A stretch of 10,307 bases of DNA, from contig JACPST010000146.1 in the NCBI GenBank assembly GCA_016193165.1, positions 1 through 10,307 of the forward strand, read 5' to 3'. Of the stretch, positions 1 through 7,974 are shown in pieces; position 1 is the first letter of the stretch; the number at the start of each line of letters is the position of its first letter. The position numbers were made by a program, and so were the translations under genes. The DNA comes from Deltaproteobacteria bacterium. GTDB taxonomy: Bacteria > Bdellovibrionota > JACOXK01 > 2-02-FULL-40-11. The notes beneath the pieces were generated by a model. It did no database searches, was not told where the DNA came from, and saw only the letters and a program-made list of their open reading frames with translations.

Positions 1-16
1 CGCACTAAAGAAAAAA

Positions 17-682
17 TTATTGAGTGCATTCAAGTTCATTCTCCTTGTTTACGAAGTGTAAAAATTCGGATGTGGCGGGTGAAATCACCTTTTCGACGAG
101 TGAAAAATCTTTTTTTAAAACTTTATAGAGCGCTCCCAAAGCATACCCAAAAAGTATGGCTTTTTCTCTCTCAATTTCAATTACTGTTTTATAATGTTTT
201 TGATACAATTTTTCTCGATTCTCTAAACGTTTGGGATCAAAATCAGAAATCATTTTTAAAAGTGCCGGCCCTAAGATTTCTCGTACCAGTTCATCCACCA
301 ATGTTTCGTCTTTTAATTTGGCAATGAGACGAAGCATATTGGGCAGGTGATCTGGAAGTTCATGCCCACATTCATTTTGAGCCTCACGATGTTCACGGTT
401 TAAATTGACCAAGAGCTCCCCTCTTTTATAGTCATCGCCAAACATCACATAGCCCACATCAAGCGTCGTTGCAGCCTGGACATCAAAGGAACGACTATAG
501 AGTTCTTGAATATCTTTTACGCTCATTTGAAAAATAGTTTTTGAAAAAGAAAATAAGGTTTCAGAGGCTTCCGGGTAGTTCTTTTTAAGATAAAATTGAA
601 CCCCTTTTACTGTTTCAATATATCCTTCCTTCGGATATTCAAATAAATCTGCCAAAAGACTAGTGTGAGAAAGATTTTTCAT
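17..682 (-). CDS. narJ: NarJ, nitrate reductase assembly chaperone
   Basis: Cytoplasmic chaperone of the TorD/NarJ family. It binds apo-NarG and assists insertion of Fe-S and Mo-bisMGD cofactors before membrane attachment; it is not part of the final enzyme. The protein is 221 aa, near the usual NarJ length. Family-type sequence is visible at residues 60-68 (ELYSRSFDV), 82-88 (GDDYKRG) and the hallmark HELPDHLP at 107-114. The ATG at 682 is preferred over an in-frame ATG at 721: it has an AGAGGA ribosome site a few bases upstream and lies one base after the narH stop, while the upstream one lies deep within narH. The N-terminus MKNLSHTSLLADLFEYP also matches the family. It is the last gene seen in the operon. 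The 16 bases after its stop show no identifiable gene; narI is expected beyond the edge. The identification is strong. Confidence 0.93.
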   Translation of the reverse strand: MKNLSHTSLLADLFEYPKEGYIETVKGVQFYLKKNYPEASETLFSFSKTIFQMSVKDIQELYSRSFDVQAATTLDVGYVMFGDDYKRGELLVNLNREHREAQNECGHELPDHLPNMLRLIAKLKDETLVDELVREILGPALLKMISDFDPKRLENREKLYQKHYKTVIEIEREKAILFGYALGALYKVLKKDFSLVEKVISPATSEFLHFVNKENELECTQ

Positions 683-683
683 G

Positions 684-2174
684 TTAAAGTCCTCTTTGAG
701 CGGTTGATTCTTTAAAACCAAATCCTGTGGCCCCTTTTTTATCTCCTGTAAACTCCAGCATCTCTAACGCTTGCTCGCGGTGCGAGGCTGGGACCACAAA
801 TCGATCATCAAATTTTGCAAGCGCCGTAAGAGTGTAAATATCTTCAGCCATGTCTTTCGTTAATCCTGCATCTTTTAAAACCTCATTTGATTTTTCTTCT
901 GTGACATCTCCAACCGTTTTCCACCGTCGATACATTCGAACGGCCATGAGTTTTTTTAAGCGCGATTTCACTTGTTCTTCATCGCCAGCGCTAAAAAGAC
1001 TTGCTAAATATTTGAGTGGGAAACGAGCTTCATCTAAGGTCCCCCAAAGTTCTTGGGTGCTCGTATCATAGAGCCAATTATCATCCCAAAGCTTTGCGGC
1101 TTCATGTAATTTTTGTCCCTGCTCTTTTTGTCTCGTTTCTTTGAGGGATGCCATCACCGGTAAAAGTGGGGGCACATAAAACAGCATTGGAAGTGTTCGA
1201 AATTCAGGATGAAGGGGCAAAGCCAACCCCCACGTTTTCGCAAATTTATACGTTGGGGAGTTTTGGGCAGCTTTAATCGTAGAATCTGCTAGCGTGCCCA
1301 CCAGTTCTTTTTCATCGACATTGGCAATGGATTCGATTTGATCCGCATCGTAAAGCGTCACTCCCAAATAGCGTATGCGTCCCACGCAAGAATGCATGCA
1401 GGCGGGCGCAAAGCCGGCTTCAATTCTGGGGTAACATAAAATACATTTTTCAGATTTTCCGGTATTCCAATTATAATAAGATTTTTTATAAGGACAGGCC
1501 GTCACACACATTCGCCACGCACGACAGACGTCTTGATTAATCAGAACAATCCCATCTTCTCCCCGTTTGTAGATGGCTCCTGAGGGGCATGAGGCAACAC
1601 AGGCAGGGTTTAAACAATGGTTACAAATTCTGGGTAAATAATAAAACGCCATTTTTTCAAGATGAAACATAGCTTCTTGTTCCGCGGCAGATAAATTTTT
1701 TAAATTTGGGTCATTTCTGGCATAATCAGGTGTTCCACTTAAATCATCATCCCAGTTAGGTCCCATTTTAATATCAATGGGTTTTCCGGTAATCAGTGAG
1801 ACGGGCCTTGCCGTCGGCTGATCATCCATCGACGGAGATTCAATTAAATCTAAATACTTATACGTAAAGGGTTCATAGTAGTCATCAATCACAGGCATAT
1901 TGGGATTGTGGAAAATGTTAACCAATCCTTTTCGTTTTCCAGCCCCTCTGAGTTGAAGTTGCCCGCCTTTTTTCTCCCACCCCCCTTTGTAAATCTCTTG
2001 ATCTTCCCACTTGGTGGGGTAACCCGTGCCGGGTTTTGTTTCGACATTGTTCCACCACATGTATTCTGCCCCTTTTCGATCTGTCCAAATGTTTTTACAG
2101 GCGATAGAACACGTGTGACATCCAATACATTTATCCAAATGAAAGATCATTGAAATCTGTGCTCTAATATCCAT
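684..2174 (-). CDS. narH: NarH, respiratory nitrate reductase beta subunit
   Basis: Electron-transfer subunit carrying four Fe-S clusters between the quinol-oxidising membrane subunit (or a cytochrome) and NarG. It is cytoplasmic and 496 aa, slightly shorter than E. coli NarH. All fifteen cluster cysteines are visible: C16, C19, C22, C26; C184, C187, C192, C196; C217, C223, C227; C244, C247, C259, C263. The Trp at 220 (CRAWRMC) replaces a fourth cysteine, as expected for the [3Fe-4S] cluster of true NarH. As I recall, this spacing is the same as in E. coli NarH. The start MDIRAQISMI fits the family, and an AAGGGGAA ribosome site lies just upstream. It is separated from narG by 56 bp that hold a hairpin repeat, and is followed by narJ after one base. 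The identification is essentially certain. Confidence 0.97.
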   Translation of the reverse strand: MDIRAQISMIFHLDKCIGCHTCSIACKNIWTDRKGAEYMWWNNVETKPGTGYPTKWEDQEIYKGGWEKKGGQLQLRGAGKRKGLVNIFHNPNMPVIDDYYEPFTYKYLDLIESPSMDDQPTARPVSLITGKPIDIKMGPNWDDDLSGTPDYARNDPNLKNLSAAEQEAMFHLEKMAFYYLPRICNHCLNPACVASCPSGAIYKRGEDGIVLINQDVCRAWRMCVTACPYKKSYYNWNTGKSEKCILCYPRIEAGFAPACMHSCVGRIRYLGVTLYDADQIESIANVDEKELVGTLADSTIKAAQNSPTYKFAKTWGLALPLHPEFRTLPMLFYVPPLLPVMASLKETRQKEQGQKLHEAAKLWDDNWLYDTSTQELWGTLDEARFPLKYLASLFSAGDEEQVKSRLKKLMAVRMYRRWKTVGDVTEEKSNEVLKDAGLTKDMAEDIYTLTALAKFDDRFVVPASHREQALEMLEFTGDKKGATGFGFKESTAQRGL

Positions 2175-2190
2175 ATTTCCCCTTTTTGCC
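2175..2190 (-). promoter_or_regulatory. Ribosome binding site of narH
   Basis: On the minus strand the 16 bases before the narH ATG contain AAGGGGAA about four bases upstream of the start. It lies immediately 3' of the U-run of the repeat hairpin, so in the mRNA the hairpin, U-run and ribosome site follow each other without a gap. Confidence 0.6.
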
Positions 2191-2226
2191 TAAAAAAATG
2201 TCTGGCACCAAAGTGTCAGACACCAA
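2191..2226. repeat. 36 bp hairpin repeat, copy 1 (narG-narH gap)
   Basis: Seven A residues (2192-2198) are followed by an imperfect inverted repeat with arms at 2199-2208 (TGTCTGGCAC) and 2213-2222 (GTGTCAGACA) and a 4-base spacer. The 36 bp are identical to 9890-9925 except for base 2218 (A here, T at 9917). On the transcribed (minus) strand the order is ten-base arm, 4-base loop, ten-base arm (one A-C mismatch), then seven T residues, which is the layout of an intrinsic terminator. It starts four bases after the narG stop. It could be an attenuator, an mRNA-stability element or a dispersed REP-like element; the sequence does not decide. Confidence 0.85.
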
Positions 2227-2230
2227 AATT

Positions 2231-5200
2231 TTAAAATATAACCTTGTCCATTTTTTTAACCACCACATGGGTATCTCGCTGAGGCGCAATCGGTCCCCAA
2301 TAATTAAAATGATAGCTAAACTGCCCATAGCCACCGGCTAAAAAATTAGGTTTCAAATGAATTCGTGTAAAACTATTATGGCCCCCCGCGCGTTTGTTTC
2401 CGCGCACTTGAGATTTTGGAATGCCGACGGTTCGTTCTGGAACATGGTACACAATGCAAACCCCTTTGGGGATTCTGGCGCTTACGACCGCTCGCGTACA
2501 ATAGACGCCATGGTCATTATAAACTTCAACCCAGTCGTTATCCAGAATTCCAAGCTCCTTTGCATCGACTTCACTTAACCAACACGGTTCACACCCTCGT
2601 GACAACGTTAACATTCGAAGATTTTCCATGTAGGTAGAATGAATATGCCATTTTCCATGGGGCGTTAAACAATTTAAAATTTTTGCTTCTTTATTTTTCA
2701 GCGTTTCTTTTAAATCCCCATACATGGCGGGTTTGGGTGAAGGTTTAAATGTTGGCAGATGTTCTCCGTAGGCCAAATACATTTCATGGTCCAAATAAAA
2801 GTGCTGCCTTCCTGTGAGCGTCCGCCAAGGAACCAGTCTATCAACATTATAAGTATAAGCGGCATAAGCTCTTCCATTATTCATGAGCCCTGACCAAAGG
2901 GGAGAGGTATTGTACCTTCGAGGCTGGGCTTGAAGATCCGCGTAATTAATTCGAACATCTTTGCTCCCCTCTGCAAGATCAGCAAGTTTTAATCCTGTTT
3001 TTTTCTCCATATTTTGATAGGCACGAACGGTCAGTTCACCATGAGTCAAAGTTGAAAGCTGCAAAATCACGTTAGCTGCTGAAACATCTTCTTTTAATGA
3101 GGGATAGGTTTGGCCGTTTAATTTTTCTTTTGAGAAATGCTTGGACTCCAGGATTTGATCATACACATCTTCGCATTTGAAGTGATTGCCGTGAGCTCCC
3201 AAGCCTTTTTCTTTTATGTTTTTTCCTAAAGATATGAACTTGTCATAAAGCTTTGTATAATCCCGATCTTGAACAGCCAATTTGTGCATCGTTTTTCCTA
3301 AGATAGCTTCGCATTCATTTTTGTACCAATCTTTAACGACGGGTTGAGAAATTTCATCAGCAGTGTCGTGGGAAAGAGGCGCCATCACCACATCTTTTTG
3401 GGGTTCATTAAAATATTTTTTTGCCGCTTCAGATGTCGCATAGCTTAAATTTTTAAAAATATCCCAATCCGTCTTAGATTCCCAAACTGGAGCCACAGCT
3501 TGGGAGAGAGGATGAATAAAGGAATGAAGGTCTGTGCTATTTAAATCTGCTTTTTCATACCAAGAGGCTGCTGGCAAAACGATGTCTGAATACAAAGCAG
3601 ATGAATCCATTCTAAAATTGAGATCGACCACAAGATCCATTTTTCCCGTTGGGGCGATGTCATGCCATTTGACTTCATCGGTATGCCTTGCGTCATCTTT
3701 ACCAATGGCATTTGAATGGGCTCCCAGATAATGTTTTAAACAATACTCATGGCCCTTCATGCTCCCCATGATGGCATTGCCTCGCCAAATGTACCAAACA
3801 CGTGGGAAATTTTCGGGAGCATCGGGATCACTTACAGAATATTTTAATTTTTTAGATTTGAGCTCACTTAAGACATATTTTTTGATTCCCTCATCATCTT
3901 TTGCTCCTTTTTTACGAGCCTCCCCTGCCAATTCTAGGGAGTTTTTATTAAACTGTGGGAAAAAGGGCATCCATCCCATACGAACGGATTTAAAAATCTG
4001 ATCTGCGGTGTGTTGTTTCGTCCATTCGTTTTCATCGACGGTATTGTATTTAGAAAATTGACCATCGTACCGATACTGACACGTATTGATGTAGTGCCAA
4101 AGCGGGGCTTGCTGCAAACGAACTGCATCCTGCCAATCTTTACCAAAAGCAATCGCGCCCCAAGAATCGACGGGAGCCAGTTTTTCTTGACCCACATAGT
4201 GATTCATTCCACCCCCATTTTTCCCCACACATCCAGTAAGCATTAAAGCCATAATGGCAGATCGATACATGAGATTGGCTTGGTACCAGTGGTTAATGCC
4301 TGCCCCCACAATCACCATACATTTTCCCTGAGTCATGTCGGCTGTATTGGCCCATTCTCTTGCAAATTGAAGAACGGTCTTTGAATCTACGCCCGTAAAA
4401 ATTTCTTGCCAGGCAGGGGTATAGGCTTGATCTTTATCTGTATACTCTTTTGGATATGAACCCTTGAGCCCTCGATCAATACCGTATTGAGCCATCGTCA
4501 AATCATAAACGGTTGTAACGGCAATTTTTCCATTTGTGGTTTCGATAAATTTTACAGGAACACCTCTTAAACAGTGTTGGTCCAGTCCAAATTCTCTAAA
4601 CTGAACTTGCAAAACCTCCTCACTTTTATTTAAAAACGTGAGAAGTGGATCATAGGTCTTATCGTCAACCGCATTTTCAAGTTTCATGTTCCATTTACCA
4701 CCCACTTTATCCCAGCGATGTCCCACAGAGCCTTTGGGAATGACAAAATCTCCTGTTTTTTCATCAATATTTAGAAATTTCCAATCTCCATTTTCGATAT
4801 CTTTATATTGAGATAGGCGACCCGCTCGAACCAACTGGCATGGCAAATAATGATCCCCCTCTTTTTTAAGCTCTACCAAATAAGGACTATCGGTATACTG
4901 CTTGGTGTATTCTATAAAATAAGGAGTTTTCTTTTCATGATGGAATTCTTTTAAAATCACATGAGTGACAGCCTGCCAAAAGGCTCCATCACTGCCCGCG
5001 TGAAGCGGCACCCACTGATCGGCATATTTACACACCTGAGAAAAATCAGGAGAAAATACAACTGTTTTGGTTCCATTATGGCGGGCTTCTGAAAAAAAAT
5101 GTACGTCCGGCGTACGTGTCATATTCAGACAAGCTCCCATGTCCGCGATCATTTTGGCATTGTACCAATCCGCACTTTCACACACATCGGTTTGCTCTCC

Positions 5201-5845
5201 CCAAATTTCAGGAAAAGCCGTGGGCAAGTCACAATACCAATCATAAAAACTTAAATTGACTCCCCCAAAAAGTTGTAAAAACCGAGAGCCGCCTGCATAG
5301 CTCAGCATAGACATGGCTGGAATCGGTGAAAAACCAATCACACGATCGGGGCCATATTTTTTGGCTGTATAAATATTGGCAACCGCCATGAGTTCTAACA
5401 CTTCATCCCAGCTGACTCTTCGAAATCCCCCTTTACCTCTGGCTTTTTGGTATGTTGTTCTTTTTTCGCAATCGCTTTGAATATTTTCCCACGCTTTTAA
5501 GGGATCACCGGTACGCTCTTTTTCTTCACGATACAAATCAATGAGAGCGCTTCGAATTAAAGGATATTTAATGCGAAGCGGGCTATAGAGATACCATGAA
5601 AACGATATTCCACGCTGACATCCACGAGGTTCATAAGGAGGAAGAGAATCTTCTAACAACGGATAATCCAGTTGCTGCGTTTCCCAAACAACAATGCCGT
5701 CTTTCACATGAATTTGCCAAGAACATCCCCCTGTGCAATTGACACCATGCGTACTTCTGACAATTCGATCATGTTGAAAGCGGTTGCGATAAAATTCTTC
5801 CCACTGTCTGGTTTCTGGTGAAATAATATCTTTAATCCAACTCAT
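2231..5845 (-). CDS. narG: NarG, respiratory nitrate reductase catalytic (alpha) subunit
   Basis: Reduces nitrate to nitrite at a Mo-bisMGD centre on the cytoplasmic side of the membrane. The protein is 1204 aa, slightly shorter than E. coli NarG (about 1247 aa). The N-terminal FS0 [4Fe-4S] ligands are visible as H33, C37, C41 ([11 protein letters not shown]) and C76 (EPRGCQRG). A histidine first ligand is typical of NarG. The Mo ligand Asp is D206 in YDWYCDLP. The spacing of these residues matches E. coli NarG exactly (4, 4, 35, 130). The C-terminal region includes the cofactor-binding stretch around [13 protein letters not shown]. No Tat signal is seen, which fits a cytoplasm-facing enzyme. 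The start [19 protein letters not shown] has a GGGGGGA ribosome site three bases upstream, and the upstream cytochrome gene ends 19 bp before. Nitrite oxidoreductase NxrA is related, but the neighbourhood and motifs favour NarG. Confidence 0.97.
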   Translation of the reverse strand: MSWIKDIISPETRQWEEFYRNRFQHDRIVRSTHGVNCTGGCSWQIHVKDGIVVWETQQLDYPLLEDSLPPYEPRGCQRGISFSWYLYSPLRIKYPLIRSALIDLYREEKERTGDPLKAWENIQSDCEKRTTYQKARGKGGFRRVSWDEVLELMAVANIYTAKKYGPDRVIGFSPIPAMSMLSYAGGSRFLQLFGGVNLSFYDWYCDLPTAFPEIWGEQTDVCESADWYNAKMIADMGACLNMTRTPDVHFFSEARHNGTKTVVFSPDFSQVCKYADQWVPLHAGSDGAFWQAVTHVILKEFHHEKKTPYFIEYTKQYTDSPYLVELKKEGDHYLPCQLVRAGRLSQYKDIENGDWKFLNIDEKTGDFVIPKGSVGHRWDKVGGKWNMKLENAVDDKTYDPLLTFLNKSEEVLQVQFREFGLDQHCLRGVPVKFIETTNGKIAVTTVYDLTMAQYGIDRGLKGSYPKEYTDKDQAYTPAWQEIFTGVDSKTVLQFAREWANTADMTQGKCMVIVGAGINHWYQANLMYRSAIMALMLTGCVGKNGGGMNHYVGQEKLAPVDSWGAIAFGKDWQDAVRLQQAPLWHYINTCQYRYDGQFSKYNTVDENEWTKQHTADQIFKSVRMGWMPFFPQFNKNSLELAGEARKKGAKDDEGIKKYVLSELKSKKLKYSVSDPDAPENFPRVWYIWRGNAIMGSMKGHEYCLKHYLGAHSNAIGKDDARHTDEVKWHDIAPTGKMDLVVDLNFRMDSSALYSDIVLPAASWYEKADLNSTDLHSFIHPLSQAVAPVWESKTDWDIFKNLSYATSEAAKKYFNEPQKDVVMAPLSHDTADEISQPVVKDWYKNECEAILGKTMHKLAVQDRDYTKLYDKFISLGKNIKEKGLGAHGNHFKCEDVYDQILESKHFSKEKLNGQTYPSLKEDVSAANVILQLSTLTHGELTVRAYQNMEKKTGLKLADLAEGSKDVRINYADLQAQPRRYNTSPLWSGLMNNGRAYAAYTYNVDRLVPWRTLTGRQHFYLDHEMYLAYGEHLPTFKPSPKPAMYGDLKETLKNKEAKILNCLTPHGKWHIHSTYMENLRMLTLSRGCEPCWLSEVDAKELGILDNDWVEVYNDHGVYCTRAVVSARIPKGVCIVYHVPERTVGIPKSQVRGNKRAGGHNSFTRIHLKPNFLAGGYGQFSYHFNYWGPIAPQRDTHVVVKKMDKVIF

Positions 5846-5864
5846 GTTCCCCCCACGAATTCTT

Positions 5865-6692
5865 TTATTGCGACTTCATCTGCCTGTCATAAATCGCTTG
5901 ATTGACCGAATATTTTTTTCGTCTCGCTCCAAATAACGTATAAACAAGCATTAAAAGGATAGCGCCCAAAATGCCACTTAAGAATAACCCCATTCCATAG
6001 TCTTTAGGGCGTTGATACAGTTTTTTTTGATCCGCATCATTTAAAAAGGCCACCAATGCAAAAATTTCCTCTTTTGTTAAAGCCTTATCCTTGTAGGCTG
6101 TTTGCATCACAGGGAATGGTGGCGCACCTAAAATGGCTCGGACACCCGGCTCTCCAAGTCTCGAAAAGACGGAGGTTAAGTCTTTGGCTAAAATTCCTCC
6201 TCCAATAATGGCATCATTTTTCACGTGATGGCAGGCAATACAACTGGGGCCTTCATGAGCAAATCTGATTTTCCCTTGAAAGAGGTTTTGTCCTCTTCCG
6301 ATGTCTTCGGATGTCGCGTTTTGAAGTTCTAAAATGGATGATTTTTTTTCTTCAACCCGTTTTTCCGGCTCCTCTTGACCTGCCAAAGAAAGAAGTCCTG
6401 AAACCATCTGTTTAATTTCATCTTCACTGAGAGTGGGATGAGGCGGCATCGGAAGATCTCCCCAGTGCCCCGAACCTCCCTTTTTTACAGACTGCGCGAG
6501 GTGAGAAAGCGCGGCTGAGTCTTTTTGATATTTATTTGCAATATCCTGAAAAGAGGGGCCAACAATATTTTGAGCTTTTGCATGACAACTCAAACAATCA
6601 GATTTACCCATGAGCTTTTGGGCATTTTCAAAATTTGCAAATACAAAATTTCCCAAAAAACTGAAACCGATAAAAAATACAATTATTTTCAC
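5865..6692 (-). CDS. Diheme, membrane-anchored cytochrome c of the nar operon
   Basis: A 275 aa protein read from a GTG start. Residues 1-19 form a signal peptide (cleavage likely after VFA), so the heme domains are periplasmic. Domain 1 resembles the small c551/c552 type: CLSCH at 33-37 and the axial Met in GDLPMPPHP (M82). A charged linker follows (about residues 105-125). Domain 2 has CIACH at 151-155 and a likely axial Met at 196 (FPVMQTAY). A single C-terminal transmembrane helix (about 234-256) is followed by ARRKKY on the cytoplasmic side. The GTG start is chosen because it begins directly at the signal peptide, has GGAG eight bases upstream (6704-6701), and overlaps the regulator stop as GTGA; a longer frame upstream would lie inside the regulator gene. 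Diheme cytochromes are known in other nar operons (NarC of Thermus), so a role in feeding electrons to NarGHI is plausible but inferred. Confidence 0.88.
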   Translation of the reverse strand: MKIIVFFIGFSFLGNFVFANFENAQKLMGKSDCLSCHAKAQNIVGPSFQDIANKYQKDSAALSHLAQSVKKGGSGHWGDLPMPPHPTLSEDEIKQMVSGLLSLAGQEEPEKRVEEKKSSILELQNATSEDIGRGQNLFQGKIRFAHEGPSCIACHHVKNDAIIGGGILAKDLTSVFSRLGEPGVRAILGAPPFPVMQTAYKDKALTKEEIFALVAFLNDADQKKLYQRPKDYGMGLFLSGILGAILLMLVYTLFGARRKKYSVNQAIYDRQMKSQ

Positions 6693-7102
6693 TCTTTTTG
6701 CTCCACGGCTAAATTTTCCAACGTTAATTGATTCAATTGATGTATAAGTTCTTTTTGAATTTTTCCCAAACATTTTCTAAGACCACACGTTCTTTCTTTT
6801 GGACACCGGTAATGACCCGTCAGACATTTATTGAGCACCATATGCCCCTGAACCGCTTCGATGACATCTCTTATAGAAATTTCAGATGGCTTGCGCGCCA
6901 AAGAAAATCCCCCATAGCATCCTCGATGTGAATGAACGATGTTTTTCTTCGCAACCTTTCGAAAAATTTTTCTAAGAAAAACTGAGGAGACACGCCTTTG
7001 CTGTCCCAACACGCCAAGCCCAAATACTTTCCCCTTTGGAAAACCGGCCATATAAGATAAGCTCCACAATGCATAATCAGTATTTCTTTTGATAAATTCC
7101 AT
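6689..7102 (-). CDS. Rrf2-family transcriptional regulator, probable Fe-S (NsrR/IscR-like) sensor
   Basis: A 137 aa protein with the Rrf2 winged-helix fold: DYALWSLSYMAG at 9-20, a recognition-helix region near VSSVFLRKIFRKVAKKNIVHS at 38-58, the wing motif GCYGGFSLAR at 61-70, and SIRDVIEAVQG at 76-86. Cysteines C93, C100 and C106 (C-x6-C-x5-C) occupy the place where NsrR and IscR bind an Fe-S cluster; C111 and C62 are extra. A redox, NO or Fe-S sensing role is therefore likely, but the ligand is not known. The ATG at 7102 is preferred over an in-frame ATG at 7165 because Rrf2 proteins begin with this M-x-(4-7)-DYAL layout and the upstream ATG lies inside a palindromic operator. No Shine-Dalgarno is visible before 7102. 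It overlaps the cytochrome gene by four bases (GTGA), so the regulator is probably cotranscribed with the nar genes it may control. Confidence 0.9.
   Translation of the reverse strand: MEFIKRNTDYALWSLSYMAGFPKGKVFGLGVLGQQRRVSSVFLRKIFRKVAKKNIVHSHRGCYGGFSLARKPSEISIRDVIEAVQGHMVLNKCLTGHYRCPKERTCGLRKCLGKIQKELIHQLNQLTLENLAVEQKE
6701..6704 (-). promoter_or_regulatory. Ribosome binding site deciding the GTG start of the cytochrome gene
   Basis: GGAG on the minus strand, eight bases upstream of the GTG at 6692 and located within the last codons of the Rrf2 gene. The spacing is near ideal and no other start near the signal peptide has such a site. Confidence 0.65.
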
Positions 7103-7107
7103 ACGAT

Positions 7108-7132
7108 AAACAGGACAAAAATGATCCTGTTT
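7108..7132. promoter_or_regulatory. Perfect 25 bp dyad upstream of the Rrf2 gene, candidate Rrf2 operator
   Basis: Arms AAACAGGA (7108-7115) and TCCTGTTT (7125-7132) are exact reverse complements around a 9-base spacer. Total length is 25 bp, similar to known Rrf2-family operators such as those of IscR. It ends five bases before the chosen Rrf2 start. If a class II activator site at 7163-7178 drives this promoter, transcription would start near 7129, inside the dyad, where a bound repressor would block it. In RNA it could instead form a hairpin next to the start codon. The assignment to the Rrf2 protein is inference. Confidence 0.55.
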
Positions 7133-7162
7133 TGGAGTTAAATCAATACCGGAAGGCTTGTA

Positions 7163-7178
7163 CATGACCTACGTCATG
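7163..7178. promoter_or_regulatory. ATGAC-N4-GTCAT palindrome, candidate FNR/CRP-superfamily operator for the nar operon
   Basis: CATGAC (7163-7168), spacer CTAC, GTCATG (7173-7178) form a perfect inverted repeat. The five-base half-sites with a 4-base spacer follow the layout of FNR/CRP-family sites (FNR: TTGAT-N4-ATCAA). The same ATGAC-N4-GTCAT core occurs between moaD and mobA. It lies in the 101 bp between the TSUP gene and the Rrf2 gene. No convincing -10 box was found; TATTGA at 7148-7143 is a weak candidate. Confidence 0.5.
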
Positions 7179-7203
7179 ATTTAAAAAAATGGCCAAGGTC
7201 AGA

Positions 7204-7971
7204 TTATAGAAATTTCCAAAAAATTCTTCCGGCTGTGGCTAAAATAAGGATGGCAGTCACTCTTTGGAGCGCAAAAGAAGAAAGTTTGCCGATACTCCAC
7301 CGTGAGCCACTTTGTCCGCCTAAAAAAACAGCTAAAAGAAGAAGAAAAAATCCATGGATATTTATAAATGAGGTTTCTTTTGTCCACTGCCCCATCATTC
7401 CAAATAAAGAATTTACAAAAATAAAAAAACTAGCCGCGGCGGCAATTTGCTTAGGCTTTCCCCAGCCCATAAAATATAAAAGAGGAGCCAAAAAAATACC
7501 TCCCCCAATTCCTACCAGTCCAGATAAAAATCCAAGGAGAGCTCCCAACGGAAGTCCAATAAACCACTGCGTTCTTTTTTTAACTTCGCTTTCCCTAGAA
7601 ATGAGTTTTTGAGAAAAAAACATCCGAACCCCTGCGATAAACAAAGAAAATCCTAAAAGACCCAAAAAGTATTCTTTGGAAATAGGAATCCTCCCTCCCA
7701 GATAAGAAAAAGGAATCGAAGACACACAAAAAGGAAGAACCAAAGATAAAGAAAAATTTTGCGTACGAATATAATGATAAAGCCCGCCGGTAACTACCAC
7801 CAAGTTACAGAGCAACGCAACTTTGGGAAGCGCTGTATACGGAAGGGTCGCTGACCCAAACTGAAAGAGAAAAAGAAGAGCCAAATAGGTGGACCCTCCC
7901 CCTAAGCCGGCTGAGGCATACACCCAAGCTGTCACAAAAAAAAGTGGAATGAGAAAAACAAAAACTTCCAA
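7204..7971 (-). CDS. TSUP (TauE/SafE) family membrane protein
   Basis: A 255 aa integral membrane protein with about seven or eight hydrophobic helices. The two family repeats are visible: AGLGGGS at 21-27 and GFLSGLVGIGGGIFLAP at 147-163. The family includes exporters or importers of sulfite, sulfoacetate and other sulfur-containing or organic anions; the substrate here is unknown. It follows the moeB-rhodanese fusion, which handles sulfur, and precedes the nar control region. The start is a TTG at 7971: the moeB TAA stop lies in the same frame only one codon upstream, and there is no ATG near the N-terminus. No clear ribosome site is seen, so translation may depend on coupling to moeB; GTG codons at residues 13 and 17 are alternatives but would cut the first helix. 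Residues 39-43 (GSATL) are encoded by a short palindrome also found in moeB. Confidence 0.85.
   Translation of the reverse strand: MEVFVFLIPLFFVTAWVYASAGLGGGSTYLALLFLFQFGSATLPYTALPKVALLCNLVVVTGGLYHYIRTQNFSLSLVLPFCVSSIPFSYLGGRIPISKEYFLGLLGFSLFIAGVRMFFSQKLISRESEVKKRTQWFIGLPLGALLGFLSGLVGIGGGIFLAPLLYFMGWGKPKQIAAAASFFIFVNSLFGMMGQWTKETSFINIHGFFLLLLAVFLGGQSGSRWSIGKLSSFALQRVTAILILATAGRIFWKFL
7843..7859. repeat. GGGTC-N3-GACCC palindrome inside the TSUP gene
   Basis: AAGGGTCGCTGACCCAA is identical over 17 bp to 8323-8339 in the moeB fusion. The arms GGGTC and GACCC flank a three-base centre. Read on the coding strand it gives Gly-Ser-Ala-Thr-Leu in the loop after the first transmembrane segments. See the tandem copies at 8323-8352. 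Confidence 0.75.
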
Positions 7972-7974
7972 TTT

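Noticed and set aside
1..16. Start of narI immediately after narJ
   Set aside because: Only 16 bases remain; a GTG at 5-3 on the minus strand has no ribosome site and nothing can be identified.
7103..7165. N-terminal extension of the Rrf2 gene from an ATG at 7165
   Set aside because: The extra 21 residues do not match the family, and the ATG lies in a palindrome and the segment contains a perfect dyad, which suits control DNA better than coding DNA.
7181..7203. A run of seven T on the minus strand after the TSUP stop, possible terminator
   Set aside because: No stable stem precedes the T-run; only very short self-complementary bits (CCTTGG, TGGCCA) are seen.
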